A DNA stretch of 64,000 nucleotides, taken from contig JAANBB010000070.1 in the NCBI GenBank assembly GCA_014621425.1, forward strand, positions 62,001-126,000. Reading direction: 5' to 3'. The notes under the pieces are model-generated. The model was given only the letters and a program-made list of their open reading frames with translations, ran no database searches and was not told where the DNA came from. Every line of letters starts with the position of its first letter. Within the stretch, counting starts at the first letter, position 1. A program made the position numbers and the translations under genes. Source of the stretch: Cylindrodendrum hubeiense (lineage: Eukaryota > Ascomycota > Sordariomycetes > Hypocreales > Nectriaceae). Positions 55,797 through 64,000 of the stretch are shown here, piece after piece.

Positions 55797-56777
55797 ATGA
55801 AGGCCTACCAGTATGAGAATGCGAAGGACGGCTTACTGTTGCAAGACATTCCAATCCCCGAACCTGCCGCAAATGAGGTTCAGATACGAGTAAAAGCGGC
55901 AGGGATGTGCCATTCTGACTGCCACATTGTTGGAGGCACGGGCGATGCATGGCTACTCAAGCGCCCAATCACCCTTGGTCATGAAGTGGCCGGCATCATC
56001 ACCAAGGTCGGCCCCAATATCACCGGCTACCAACCCGGAGATCGCGTCGCGGTGTCTCAAATCTGTCATCCGGTCGAGGAGCGCATATGGACTCTTGGCA
56101 TTGGGCTCGGTTTCGACGGCGGCTATGCAGAGTACGCAGTCGCTCCAATCTCACGACTGAGACACATCCCGGAGGGGGTGACGTTTGCCCAAGCCGCCGT
56201 AGCTACGGATGCACTTGCTACCTCGTACCATGCCGTTGTTGTCGAAGCTGAGGCAAAGAGCGGGCGGAGCATTGGTATTATTGGTCTTGGGGGCCTCGGA
56301 ATGTCAGGTCTTGCCTTTGCAGTCCTTCAGGGCGCTACAGTGTACGGAATCGACATCGCAAAGGCCAAGCTCGAAGAAGCCAAGGGTTTGGGCGCGTCCG
56401 AGTGCTTTGAGAGCCTAGAAGAGGCGAATGATGTGGTTTTCGATGTGATTGTGGACTTTGCTGGTACAGGGGCCACCACGGTAGCAGCACTTTCTAGTGT
56501 CAAAGAAGGCGGAAAAGTGGTTGTTGTTGGGTTGGCCTCGCCAACTATACCAGTACCCGCCAACATCTTGATTCTACGCACAGTTACCCTGGTCGGCTCA
56601 TTGGGAGCGAGTGCAGAGGATTTGGATCAAGTGCTGAAATATCTTCAGCGAGGTGCCATAGATCCTTCGCTGATAGAGGTTCCATTCCACGAAATTCCAG
56701 CTAGCATTGATATATTGGCTAAGGGGACAGATGCCAAAGGCAGGTTCTGGGCAGATCCGAGCAAGTTGTGTCTCTGA
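55797..56777 (+). CDS. Zinc-type alcohol dehydrogenase (326 aa)
   Basis: Single exon; the frame is open from 55632 but MKAYQYENAK at 55797 is the normal family start. The GroES-like domain has catalytic-zinc ligands C38 (GMCHSDCH) and H62-E63 (LGHEVAG). The Rossmann domain has GIIGLGGLGMSGLAFA and a VYGIDIAK segment, fitting NAD(P) binding. The structural-zinc loop with four Cys is missing: after VAVSQICHPVEER the chain goes straight to WTLGIGLGFDGGYAEY. MDR enzymes of this kind oxidise secondary or primary alcohols. Beside a BVMO and an esterase it could make the ketone substrate or oxidise the hydroxy acid product. Confidence 0.87.
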   Translation: MKAYQYENAKDGLLLQDIPIPEPAANEVQIRVKAAGMCHSDCHIVGGTGDAWLLKRPITLGHEVAGIITKVGPNITGYQPGDRVAVSQICHPVEERIWTLGIGLGFDGGYAEYAVAPISRLRHIPEGVTFAQAAVATDALATSYHAVVVEAEAKSGRSIGIIGLGGLGMSGLAFAVLQGATVYGIDIAKAKLEEAKGLGASECFESLEEANDVVFDVIVDFAGTGATTVAALSSVKEGGKVVVVGLASPTIPVPANILILRTVTLVGSLGASAEDLDQVLKYLQRGAIDPSLIEVPFHEIPASIDILAKGTDAKGRFWADPSKLCL

Positions 56778-57275
56778 TGAATTCTAAACAATATGAGACG
56801 GCAGAGAGCCCAATAGACAGTAAATTAAGCCAAATATTTGAGCGCAATCAAATATTATTATGACGCAAAAGCCACGATCCGTTGTGTGTCTATTGTTAAG
56901 GTAGTCATGTGCTGAATACAGGTGGTATGCCACGAGGAAACCCTGTCGAAGAAGTAAAGGCAAAGAGAGATCCGAGCTCAAAGCAATTGAGTTAATAATC
57001 ACAATAATATAATTGTTACTATCGTACAACTAAAACGGAAGCTGTTGTTGCACATACGGCGATCGCCACTAACTCTGATCTAGACAATTCAACCCAGTCA
57101 CTACACAGGATACAGGACTCAGCCCCAAACCTCATTCTACTCCATTCACTCCAGAACATAAAAGAAAAGTAGTATAGTTGTTATTTAGTTTCCTAATCAT
57201 TGAGGGATCGGCTTATATCCATAGTCTAATAGATTCCTTATTCTCTTTTCTCCTAAATATTTAATACCCAATATC
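56778..57275. other. Intergenic tail-to-tail region
   Basis: About 500 AT-rich bases. The right end (57232 onward) is similar to 45680 onward, part of the duplicated 3' end of the gasdermin-like gene. Confidence 0.5.
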
Positions 57276-58595
57276 TCATAATTCACTACCCTCTTCACTC
57301 TCATCTTCTGAACTGACAGGGTCATCAGATTCACGCTCGATTCCATCCTCACACCCCAGTAGCGAAATATTAAATAAATCGTCCTCGGAATCATTCTCGG
57401 AATCATTCTCGGCCGGCTCACCGCTGCTATCTGTGCCGTCTCCCCCCAGGGTTGCGGCCATGTTGCCCTCAATCTCCTCGTCTCCGATGCGCCACATCTC
57501 CTCCGGGCCGATGAATACCTGGGCGTCATCGCTTGCGTTGTTGTGGACGAGCTTGTAATTGGAAAACGGAATCTTGCGCCCGCCCTGCCTCGATTCGCTA
57601 TACAAGGGGAGATAGCTGCAGGCGATGAGGTACTCGCCCTCGTAGGCGCCCGACGTGCCGACATCGTGCGTGGCTGAGTAGGCAGCTCCGAGCTTTAACT
57701 CGACGTACGCGGAGAGGTCGGCAGGTCCGGTGCCGGCCTCGAGCTGTGCCGACGTGTACTTGGCCTTGTTCGTGTTCTTGGTCAAGTCGACACAGGTGAT
57801 GAAGCTGGTGATGATGCCCAGCTTACCGTCACTTTGTTTGCTCAGAAGCTCCAGAACTTGACTCCGGTACTTAACCTGGCATGCCTTCTGCAAAGCTTTT
57901 TGTTTGGCCTTTTGTTTGGCTTGTTCAGCGACAGGATCCGGAACCGACGCCGGGGCCGGGGCCGGAGCTGGAGCTGAGGGCCGCGAGCCGCCGGGGTTGA
58001 GATAGCCGAATAAGGAGGAGACGGTGGATAAAATTCCGCCCTGTCCGCTCTTGCTCTGGGGTGGCGGGGCTGCATCCGCTTGAGCTCCCTCCTCTCGCGG
58101 GCGATGAGCCTCGCCAGCGTCGTTACCGGGTCCGTCTTCAACATGCTGGATATTGTTCGGGGCAGGGCCGGCATTGCCATGAGCGACATGGTCGCCGTCG
58201 CCGTCGCCGTCCGTCTTGTCGCGCAGTAGGTCTTCAATCATGGTGCGGGCATTGTACATGCTGACACGACGGAACCCTGCCGCCGCCAAGTTTGCTGTCT
58301 GAGAGCCTCCTTTCTCGAGCGAGAGCGCCGTGAGCCTCTGGAACTTGGTGCTGGCCTTGCCGCTCTTTGACCTCTTTTCGACCCTGGAAAAGTCCTTGCA
58401 CACCACAAAAGTAGGCGGGTAGAGGTCATCGACGGCGTCTTGTGGCTTGATAGAGCGGCGGGGTCTATAGGCGCCGCGCAGAGGCCTGCGAGGATTCTCC
58501 ACGGCTAGCCCCAACAGCGTGTTGAATAGGTCATCGTCAACGGCTTCAGGCTCCTCGAGGAGGAAGTACGGCTTCTTCGTCACCTTCTGTTTCAT
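57276..58595 (-). CDS. Gasdermin-like pore-forming protein (439 aa)
   Basis: Single exon from ATG 58595 (MKQKVTKK). The N-terminal region (PYFLLEEPE at 9, then GAYRPRRSIKPQDAVDDLYPP and FSRVEKRSKSGKASTKFQRLTALSLEKG, to about 125) and residues 255-365 (LGIITSFITCVDL, DLSAYVELKLGAAYS, EYLIACSYLP) resemble the two halves of a fungal gasdermin pore-forming domain. Between them is a Pro/Ala-rich linker (205-222) and a Lys/Gln helix (225-240). The tail (385-439) is very acidic. Fungal gasdermins are activated by protease removal of a C-terminal inhibitory part and then pierce the plasma membrane. The divergent CHAT protease gene and nearby NB-ARC gene support this reading. The length exceeds the typical 250-280 aa because of the linker and tail. 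Similarity is by eye; a fold search is needed. Confidence 0.6.
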   Translation of the reverse strand: MKQKVTKKPYFLLEEPEAVDDDLFNTLLGLAVENPRRPLRGAYRPRRSIKPQDAVDDLYPPTFVVCKDFSRVEKRSKSGKASTKFQRLTALSLEKGGSQTANLAAAGFRRVSMYNARTMIEDLLRDKTDGDGDGDHVAHGNAGPAPNNIQHVEDGPGNDAGEAHRPREEGAQADAAPPPQSKSGQGGILSTVSSLFGYLNPGGSRPSAPAPAPAPASVPDPVAEQAKQKAKQKALQKACQVKYRSQVLELLSKQSDGKLGIITSFITCVDLTKNTNKAKYTSAQLEAGTGPADLSAYVELKLGAAYSATHDVGTSGAYEGEYLIACSYLPLYSESRQGGRKIPFSNYKLVHNNASDDAQVFIGPEEMWRIGDEEIEGNMAATLGGDGTDSSGEPAENDSENDSEDDLFNISLLGCEDGIERESDDPVSSEDESEEGSEL

Positions 58596-59054
58596 CTTTG
58601 CTCGCAAACGATTACGATTGCAATTTATCGGTACTACCGGAGCAGATCAAGAGTCGAGGGAGACCAGGCTCCGAGAGCCTTAAATGTGCCGGAGGCCACG
58701 GGTCGGCTGCCTCTGAATTCGCCGGGCCCCACGTCATGGACGCTGGAAATGGGCCGCAACGGGTCGCAAACTCGACTTGCAGGCCTAGAAGCGGCGAGGC
58801 TTTTCAGCTTCGGAGCCTCGTCTGCCTGTAAGTGGAGCAGACGGCGGCTGTGCCCTCCACGAACATGATCATGCGGTCCCTGGTACAGAGACAGCCCTGG
58901 CAGCTGAACAGCTGCACTGTTCTTGCATCCCCCCTGTAAATGACGAAACCAGGCTGGGGGCGTTGCTGTAATGTTCCAACCACGTTGATTCCGATGCTAC
59001 AAACTTCGACGTCGTGGTATATCGACTTGGAGTGCGCGGCCGCGACCAACAGTC
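58596..59054. promoter_or_regulatory. Bidirectional promoter, gasdermin-like and CHAT genes
   Basis: 459 bases between divergent ATGs. The short distance suggests co-expression of the effector and its presumed protease. No TATA box is obvious. Confidence 0.5.
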
Positions 59055-61542
59055 ATGCCGCCCGCCGTCATCAAGATCAACGTGCAGGCCAGAAGCAGCC
59101 TCCCTCCGAACGAGAACCGCCGCGGGTGGAACGTCGACATCAAGGAAACGCATGCGAACGAACCCTATGCGAACTTGCGCAAGGAAACCCAGCTCCACGA
59201 TCCCTTCCCCATTACCGAATACTTCCGATATGAGTCCGCGGTGCAGCGGTCGGGACTTCCGAGTCCCCAACGCGATAGGTCGCCTTCACCCGGCAATCTT
59301 CCGTCGTTGCGCGAGGCATCGATTCATTCAGCATCGGCCAGCGGCATTCTCCACGATGCAAACAGCAGTGCCGACATGCCGGCCGATATCGAACGAAGCG
59401 CATCGCACCAGGGCGGCGCTGTATCCTCCGTCGAGGAGTACCGGCAAACTATGCACCAGACCCTAGGCCTGGATACAGTGTCGCTGGACGACTCCATCGT
59501 CAAGATATCTATAAGCGAGGACCTGAACTCGAAGGAACATGAGAGCTCGCACTACTACAGCATCCACAGTCTGCTCTGGGAGCTTCTCGAGCACGACGAC
59601 AACGACGTCCATCTGGCCGCCGACGCTCCGCTGCGAGTGATGCGCCCAGGCGTCCAGGTCACGCGCTGGATCACCGGCATCCCCAACCCTAAGCATCTCC
59701 CCGCCAGCCTGCGCTGCGTCGAAAAGCCCATCCGCCTGCTGGTGGTGGTGGCTCGAAGCCTGCGGCGGCCTCACGACCAGCACTTCCGCGATGTCCAGAG
59801 CGTCGTGGTTGATACCCTGTTCACCGTGGCCAAGTACCTCCGTCAGCAGGGGCGACATGACCGGCTTTCCGTCGACGTCGTGCGGCCGGGGACGCTGGCC
59901 GAGTTCAAAGCGCACTTGCAGCGTGGAAAGATATATGACATGGTCCATTTTGATGTCCATGGCTGGGTACAGATGTAAGTAGGCCTGTCCGGTACCGTCA
60001 CCGTCTCGTCCATGATCCCAACACCATACAATAATCAATTGCTCAAGGAACAATGTGCTAACAATCCTTCCCTCTTCAAGGCCCGAAGGAATACCCAAAC
60101 TATTGTTTGCCCTCCCCAACGGGTACAAAGCACCAATGAGTGACATGCTGGAGCTTGATGATAAGACGCTTGACTTCGTCCCAGTCGACGAGGTAGCCAC
60201 GCTGCTGAAGCAACACAACATCACCGCGGTAACCCTCAGTGCCTGCCTGTCGTCCTACGCGCAAGGCAAGCCGCTCAGCAACATGTGTCGCGCCTTTGCC
60301 CGCTGCGGCGTCTCCGCAATCACAGGCATGAGCTTCACCGTCAAGTCGCACACAGCCAAGGTCTACTTTGCCGCCTTCTACCCGGCCCTGGTGCTCGCAA
60401 ACTGCAACTTCCGTACCGCCGCCGTCTACGGCCGGCGATGGGTCCAGGTGCAACACCAGAGAGAAGCGCTAAAGCGGAGGAAAGAGCGAGAGCGAGAGCG
60501 GGAGCAGCGTGAGCAGCGCCGGCAACGAAGGCAACGGCGGAGCGGCAGCGGCAGCAATGCTACAAGCAATGTACCTCGAATCATCATCCCCAACGACGAG
60601 GATCAAATCTGGCCGGCTGTGACGACTTACTTTGCTACGGATCACATTGATCGGACAAACAGCTTAAGGCTTGGAGCCGAAATCTTCGAGGGCGACCGGT
60701 TAGAGCAAAACATATTGAGGCTGATGGCCGTTGCCGTGGGTGCGCTAGCCGATCCCCGGTTTCTTTTCTTGGTCACGACAACTCTTTCTCTCCTCGTCAC
60801 TTTCTTCTTCGGCTGGACCTCTGGTATCTTGACATTCTTCGCCGTGATACTCTCTTGGAGGCAGCTTAGCAAGGTGGCCATATCAGCAAGGATGCCAGAC
60901 GCCGATTTGTCTGGGTTCGAAGCCTTCAGGGAGAAGCACGAGATGCCTGCTTCTCATGGTATCAAGCATTCTATTGGCCTGATGGTGCTCGAGGATCGCC
61001 TCAAAATTTGCAAGCAGCTCTTTATTCAGGTCCTCCCGCCTGGGAATAATGCGCGTCTGCTCGCCCTGAAGGACTTGTGGCTGACGACTAATTTTGCCGA
61101 CGCTGTTGAGATCGCACCCGCGGCGCTGTTCAAACGGCAATCGCTCCCCTTTTTCTATTTCCATCTAACACGACACATGCTGTCACGCTGGTACGTGACT
61201 TGGAAGTCATGGCGGAACAGTAATGACAAGGCGGCAGGGCGTGATCCAGAGGCCGCGTCCCCTGGAGACATCAATTCGCCGCCGCGCACCATATTGATCA
61301 TAGAAGGTTTCGAGTCCATCGTCAAGCATGGGAGGCCAATTTACCCAGACGCCCTTGCCCGCATGAACACCTATATCAAGGCCGTCGAAGCTCGTCACCC
61401 TGCAGGCCAGTACCTCATTATCATGAGTCGTGTTGAAGTTGGTTGGTGGACGCCTCAATGGAACGTCAATGAGTACCCGTGGACCGAAGCTGAGTTGTTC
61501 CTCGCCCGTCCGGGGTTCACCTTTATCAAAGCTCGAGATTAA
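59055..61542 (+). CDS. CHAT-domain (caspase-like) protease with membrane segments (793 aa)
   Basis: Two exons, 59055-59974 and 60081-61542, joined as VQ-MPEG. The N-terminal 150 residues are disordered. The CHAT (C14-like) core follows: IRLLVVVARSLRRP (about 226), a substrate-side helix, IYDMVHFDVHG with the catalytic-type His302, then after the intron LLFALPNGY and the strand ITAVTLSACLSSYA with Cys362. A GVSAITGMSFTV block completes the fold. After it come a strongly basic coiled region (437-460), two hydrophobic segments (about 534-566, FLFLVTTTLSLLVTFFFGW and GILTFFAVILSW) and a C-terminal domain without a known match (RTILIIEGFESIV). The divergent gasdermin-like gene is the probable substrate. 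Unlike many fungal CHAT proteins, no NB-ARC, NACHT or TPR region is fused. Confidence 0.8.
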
Positions 61543-61861
61543 TAGCCGCTTGGGAGGAGGCACAACATGTCTGGGTGCGTGCCTGCTTATTGAAGTGAAC
61601 ATCGCAGATACGGGTAAGATACAGATCATACTAGTGACATTTTCTTCTACGTATGAGGGGCATAGATACACTGTAATGTGCGGTCATTCCGCAGAATAGT
61701 TGTACATGTACAGCTATAGATTAGATAAGTGTTCAATAATGGTCCTCATGATACTCTCAGAAACGAAAATAAAATTAATACAAACTCAAACCTATCGTAC
61801 ATTCTCCTTTCTGTTCTATTCCAGTTTCACATACCCCATTACGAATTGTTGAGCAGCCTTC
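61543..61861. other. Intergenic tail-to-tail region
   Basis: 319 AT-rich bases between the convergent CHAT and NB-ARC/TPR genes. Nothing recognised. Confidence 0.5.
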
Positions 61862-64000
61862 TCACTCTTCCTCACACCAGGTATCATCGCTAGCATACTC
61901 ATCGTCGTAATCATCTTCATCGTCCTCGTCCTCGTCAGCATAAAAGCCTCCAACGCCGAGTGTGGTTCGCGTGACTAGCAGGGATTCCATGTCAAAGTCA
62001 TCGACGTCCCCATTTCCATCCAACAAGCGATTGATTCGTCGCGTCACCGCGTCCGGGTACAATCCAGGAAAGTCTTCAACCTCCTTCTTGAGTTTCTTCA
62101 GCTGTTGCTCAGCCTCATGTCGCTTTCCTAGCGTGAGCAGGCAGCGCACAAAGTCCTCGCGGATGCTAAAGACGGCAGGGTGGCGAGCGCCGAGACTCTC
62201 GGTGGCCGCTTCGAGACACTCGGAGTATTTGGCTTCAGCCTCCTCCGTCCGACCTTCCAGGTCCCACGTCGCCGCGATCTTGGAACCGCAGAGCACCGTG
62301 CTCGGATGCTTATCACCTAGTCGCTGCTTCTGGCAGTCGTACACAAAGTTAAGAAGTCGACGGGCGTCCCCCAGCTCACCCTCCTTCAGCTTGATGTTTG
62401 ACAGTGCCTCCATGATGCTTAGCGTTGCCGGGTGTGACGGTCCCCGGGTGTCTTCAAGTGAGACCAACATGCGTTGAAGAAGGGCACTAGCCGCAGACTG
62501 GTTACCGTCCTTGGCTAGATACGTGGCCAGCTCAGTAACAGACTCAGTGACCTGTCTCCGGCTCGCGTCGTCGCCAAATTTGTCCTCAATTGCCAGCACC
62601 GTTGACAGCTTATCTATAGCAGTGCTGAATTTACCTTGAGAGGCCTGCATCGATGCAAACTGGCGATAGGCCGCCAAGCGTCCGTCAAAAGACATGCCTT
62701 TGTACTCTGTAGAAAATATGTTCTCGTATGCGGCCTCGGCGTCAGGATAGTTCCCAGAGTGCTGGTAGGCTCGAGCACAGTCTAGCTGCAAGGAAAAGTC
62801 CTTTTCGGTCCCGGGAGTTTGTCTTTGTCTCTCAAGCTGGTAAAGGGTCCCCGCAGTCGCGTACTCGGCGTGGCCCTCACAGATGGATGCCAGGTCAGCC
62901 CACTTCTTATCGTCCTTGGACGAAAGCATTTTCGACACATCCTGGTCTTTGAATATACCCAGGCATCGTCGCAATGTTGCCTTGATGTTTTGTACGACTT
63001 GTGCCTGGGAATCCCAGGCAAATATCAAGTCAGATCGATTCTCAGTTGTGCCGATGCTATCTCCCAAAATTTCCCAGGCTCGCTCGGCGGCCCTTTTGGC
63101 CGTCACCTGGAACAGGTCTGGGCTCAAACGGGAAAGCAACTGAGGGCCGATATCAAGGAGAGAATTCGATGGGTAGAGGTGAGATTGTTCATGTTTGAGT
63201 CCTGGAATTGTCAATCTTGTAATTTCAACTCCCTCCAGTTCGGCTTCGAGCAGAGACAGAGGTATATGTGGACAGTTCTTGTCGGCAAGAAACTGAGTAA
63301 GAGCCAACACTCTCTGCTCCCAAGCAGGAGCCGTATTCCACCATATTTTAATGTGTTGTGTGAAATCCATTGATCCAGACGTTGGCTCAAATGGAATTCT
63401 CTGCTCTGTCACCACCTCTTGGGCTCCCGAAGTGGTAAAACGTATAACCTTTGATCCATAACTGGGAACTTTATCACTAGTTGATATAACGATGTGGCCG
63501 TGTCCGCTTGCAGTAGAAGGCAGAGTTCTCAAGAGCTCTCTCCAAGATTGGCGCCTCGACCTGCTTTGATCAAATTGGCCAGTCCAGGTTGTTGGAGCGG
63601 GATATCCTAATTCGGGTGACAGACCATCTAGAACCAAGAGCCACTTTCTTTCGTGGGGGCCAGTAAGCCATTCTGACACTGCTTGGACAACCGTGGAAAA
63701 GTCTTGGTCGTCGAGGTCCTTGTCAACATCCAAGCCAACTTCTTCGAGCCCAAGCAGACTCGCGGCGGACACAGGTGATTCGGAGCAGTGAGAGACGATT
63801 CGGCGAGCAATTCCCTGGAAGCTTAGCTCCAGGGACTTGCGGCTGGCTGCATTAACCCAAAGAATCGATCCATAGGTGTTCTGTTTCCGGGCGATGTACC
63901 GCAAGGCCAAGTCCGTTTTCCCACACCCAGGATGGCCTTGAAGAATAGCAACTGGCCAGGCGTACCTATCGTGTGTTTGTAAGGGTGTTTCCAGAATATC
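61862..64000 (-). CDS. NB-ARC/TPR STAND protein, N-terminus outside window
   Basis: The minus-strand frame is open without intron from the right edge to TGA 61862, 712 codons. Next to the edge is a Walker A motif, GHPGCGKTDLALRYIA (63914-63937 encodes GHPGCGKT), then GSILWVNAASRKSLELSFQGIA and Walker B KWLLVLDGLSPE, an NB-ARC type NTPase. A winged-helix-like stretch is followed by TPR repeats of the TPR_10/12 type in the last 350 residues (YQHSGNYPDAEAAYENIF, RQFASMQASQGKFSTAIDKL, LGARHPAVFSIREDFVRCLL). The C-terminus is acidic (DEDEDDEDDYDDEY). STAND proteins are signal-sensing switches in fungal innate immunity and incompatibility. The N-terminal effector domain is not visible. Position beside the CHAT/gasdermin-like pair suggests it is the sensor of that system. 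Confidence 0.88.
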   Translation of the reverse strand, partial: DILETPLQTHDRYAWPVAILQGHPGCGKTDLALRYIARKQNTYGSILWVNAASRKSLELSFQGIARRIVSHCSESPVSAASLLGLEEVGLDVDKDLDDQDFSTVVQAVSEWLTGPHERKWLLVLDGLSPELGYPAPTTWTGQFDQSRSRRQSWRELLRTLPSTASGHGHIVISTSDKVPSYGSKVIRFTTSGAQEVVTEQRIPFEPTSGSMDFTQHIKIWWNTAPAWEQRVLALTQFLADKNCPHIPLSLLEAELEGVEITRLTIPGLKHEQSHLYPSNSLLDIGPQLLSRLSPDLFQVTAKRAAERAWEILGDSIGTTENRSDLIFAWDSQAQVVQNIKATLRRCLGIFKDQDVSKMLSSKDDKKWADLASICEGHAEYATAGTLYQLERQRQTPGTEKDFSLQLDCARAYQHSGNYPDAEAAYENIFSTEYKGMSFDGRLAAYRQFASMQASQGKFSTAIDKLSTVLAIEDKFGDDASRRQVTESVTELATYLAKDGNQSAASALLQRMLVSLEDTRGPSHPATLSIMEALSNIKLKEGELGDARRLLNFVYDCQKQRLGDKHPSTVLCGSKIAATWDLEGRTEEAEAKYSECLEAATESLGARHPAVFSIREDFVRCLLTLGKRHEAEQQLKKLKKEVEDFPGLYPDAVTRRINRLLDGNGDVDDFDMESLLVTRTTLGVGGFYADEDEDDEDDYDDEYASDDTWCEEE

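Noticed and set aside
57197..57664. Minus-strand frame of 155 codons overlapping the gasdermin-like 3' end
   Set aside because: Shifted frame over real coding sequence; only its last part (GIKYLGEKRI) is of interest as the out-of-frame match to the 45-kb copy.

Overview
The window is nuclear DNA of a filamentous ascomycete (Pezizomycotina). The evidence is short GT..AG introns of about 45-120 bases inside most genes, Zn2Cys6 regulators, HET-domain genes, a LaeA-like methyltransferase, a fungal GH79 enzyme and a tRNA-Leu(AAG) with a short intron. No operons, CRISPR arrays or insertion sequences are visible. I cannot name the species.

Layout. 0-8 kb: two divergent HET-domain (vegetative incompatibility type) genes, the first cut by the left edge, then a dynamin-like GTPase gene broken by one in-frame TAA. 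8.6-12 kb: a LaeA-like methyltransferase divergent from a plant-type O-methyltransferase. 12.9 kb: an intron-containing tRNA-Leu. 13.3-15.5 kb: a sugar/quinate-type MFS transporter with ten introns. 17.3-19.1 kb: a secreted GH79 glycosidase. 21.5-27.9 kb: a CCCH zinc-finger protein with a NYN/PIN-like region, a class III aminotransferase, a DUF3632-like protein and an ABM-like protein. 28.2-33.1 kb: a secreted HExxH metalloprotease, and a secreted Cys-rich, Thr-rich protein that resembles the C-terminal module of large fungal chitinases without the catalytic domain. 33.5-39.4 kb: a LIM-domain protein with a STAND-type N-terminal domain, a Zn2Cys6 regulator and a cupin. 41.4-45.3 kb: a RelA/SpoT-domain protein and a TAP-like hydrolase.

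46.3-56.8 kb is a likely catabolic cluster: a Baeyer-Villiger monooxygenase, an alpha/beta hydrolase of the HGGGW esterase type, a Zn2Cys6 regulator and a zinc alcohol dehydrogenase. This set could take a cyclic alcohol to a ketone, a lactone and a hydroxy acid.

57.3-64 kb is the most striking part: a gasdermin-like protein, divergent from a CHAT-domain (caspase-like) protease with membrane segments, followed by an NB-ARC/TPR STAND protein that runs off the right edge. Fungal gasdermin-like genes are known to sit beside protease genes that cleave them. Here the protease and the STAND sensor are separate polypeptides. A partial copy of the gasdermin-like gene's 3' end lies 12 kb away at 45.4-45.9 kb. 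With the HET genes, the dynamin-like gene and the RelA/SpoT protein, the window is rich in self/non-self and stress-type genes.

All exon junctions were worked out by hand from reading frame, GT..AG and family patterns. None has transcript support.
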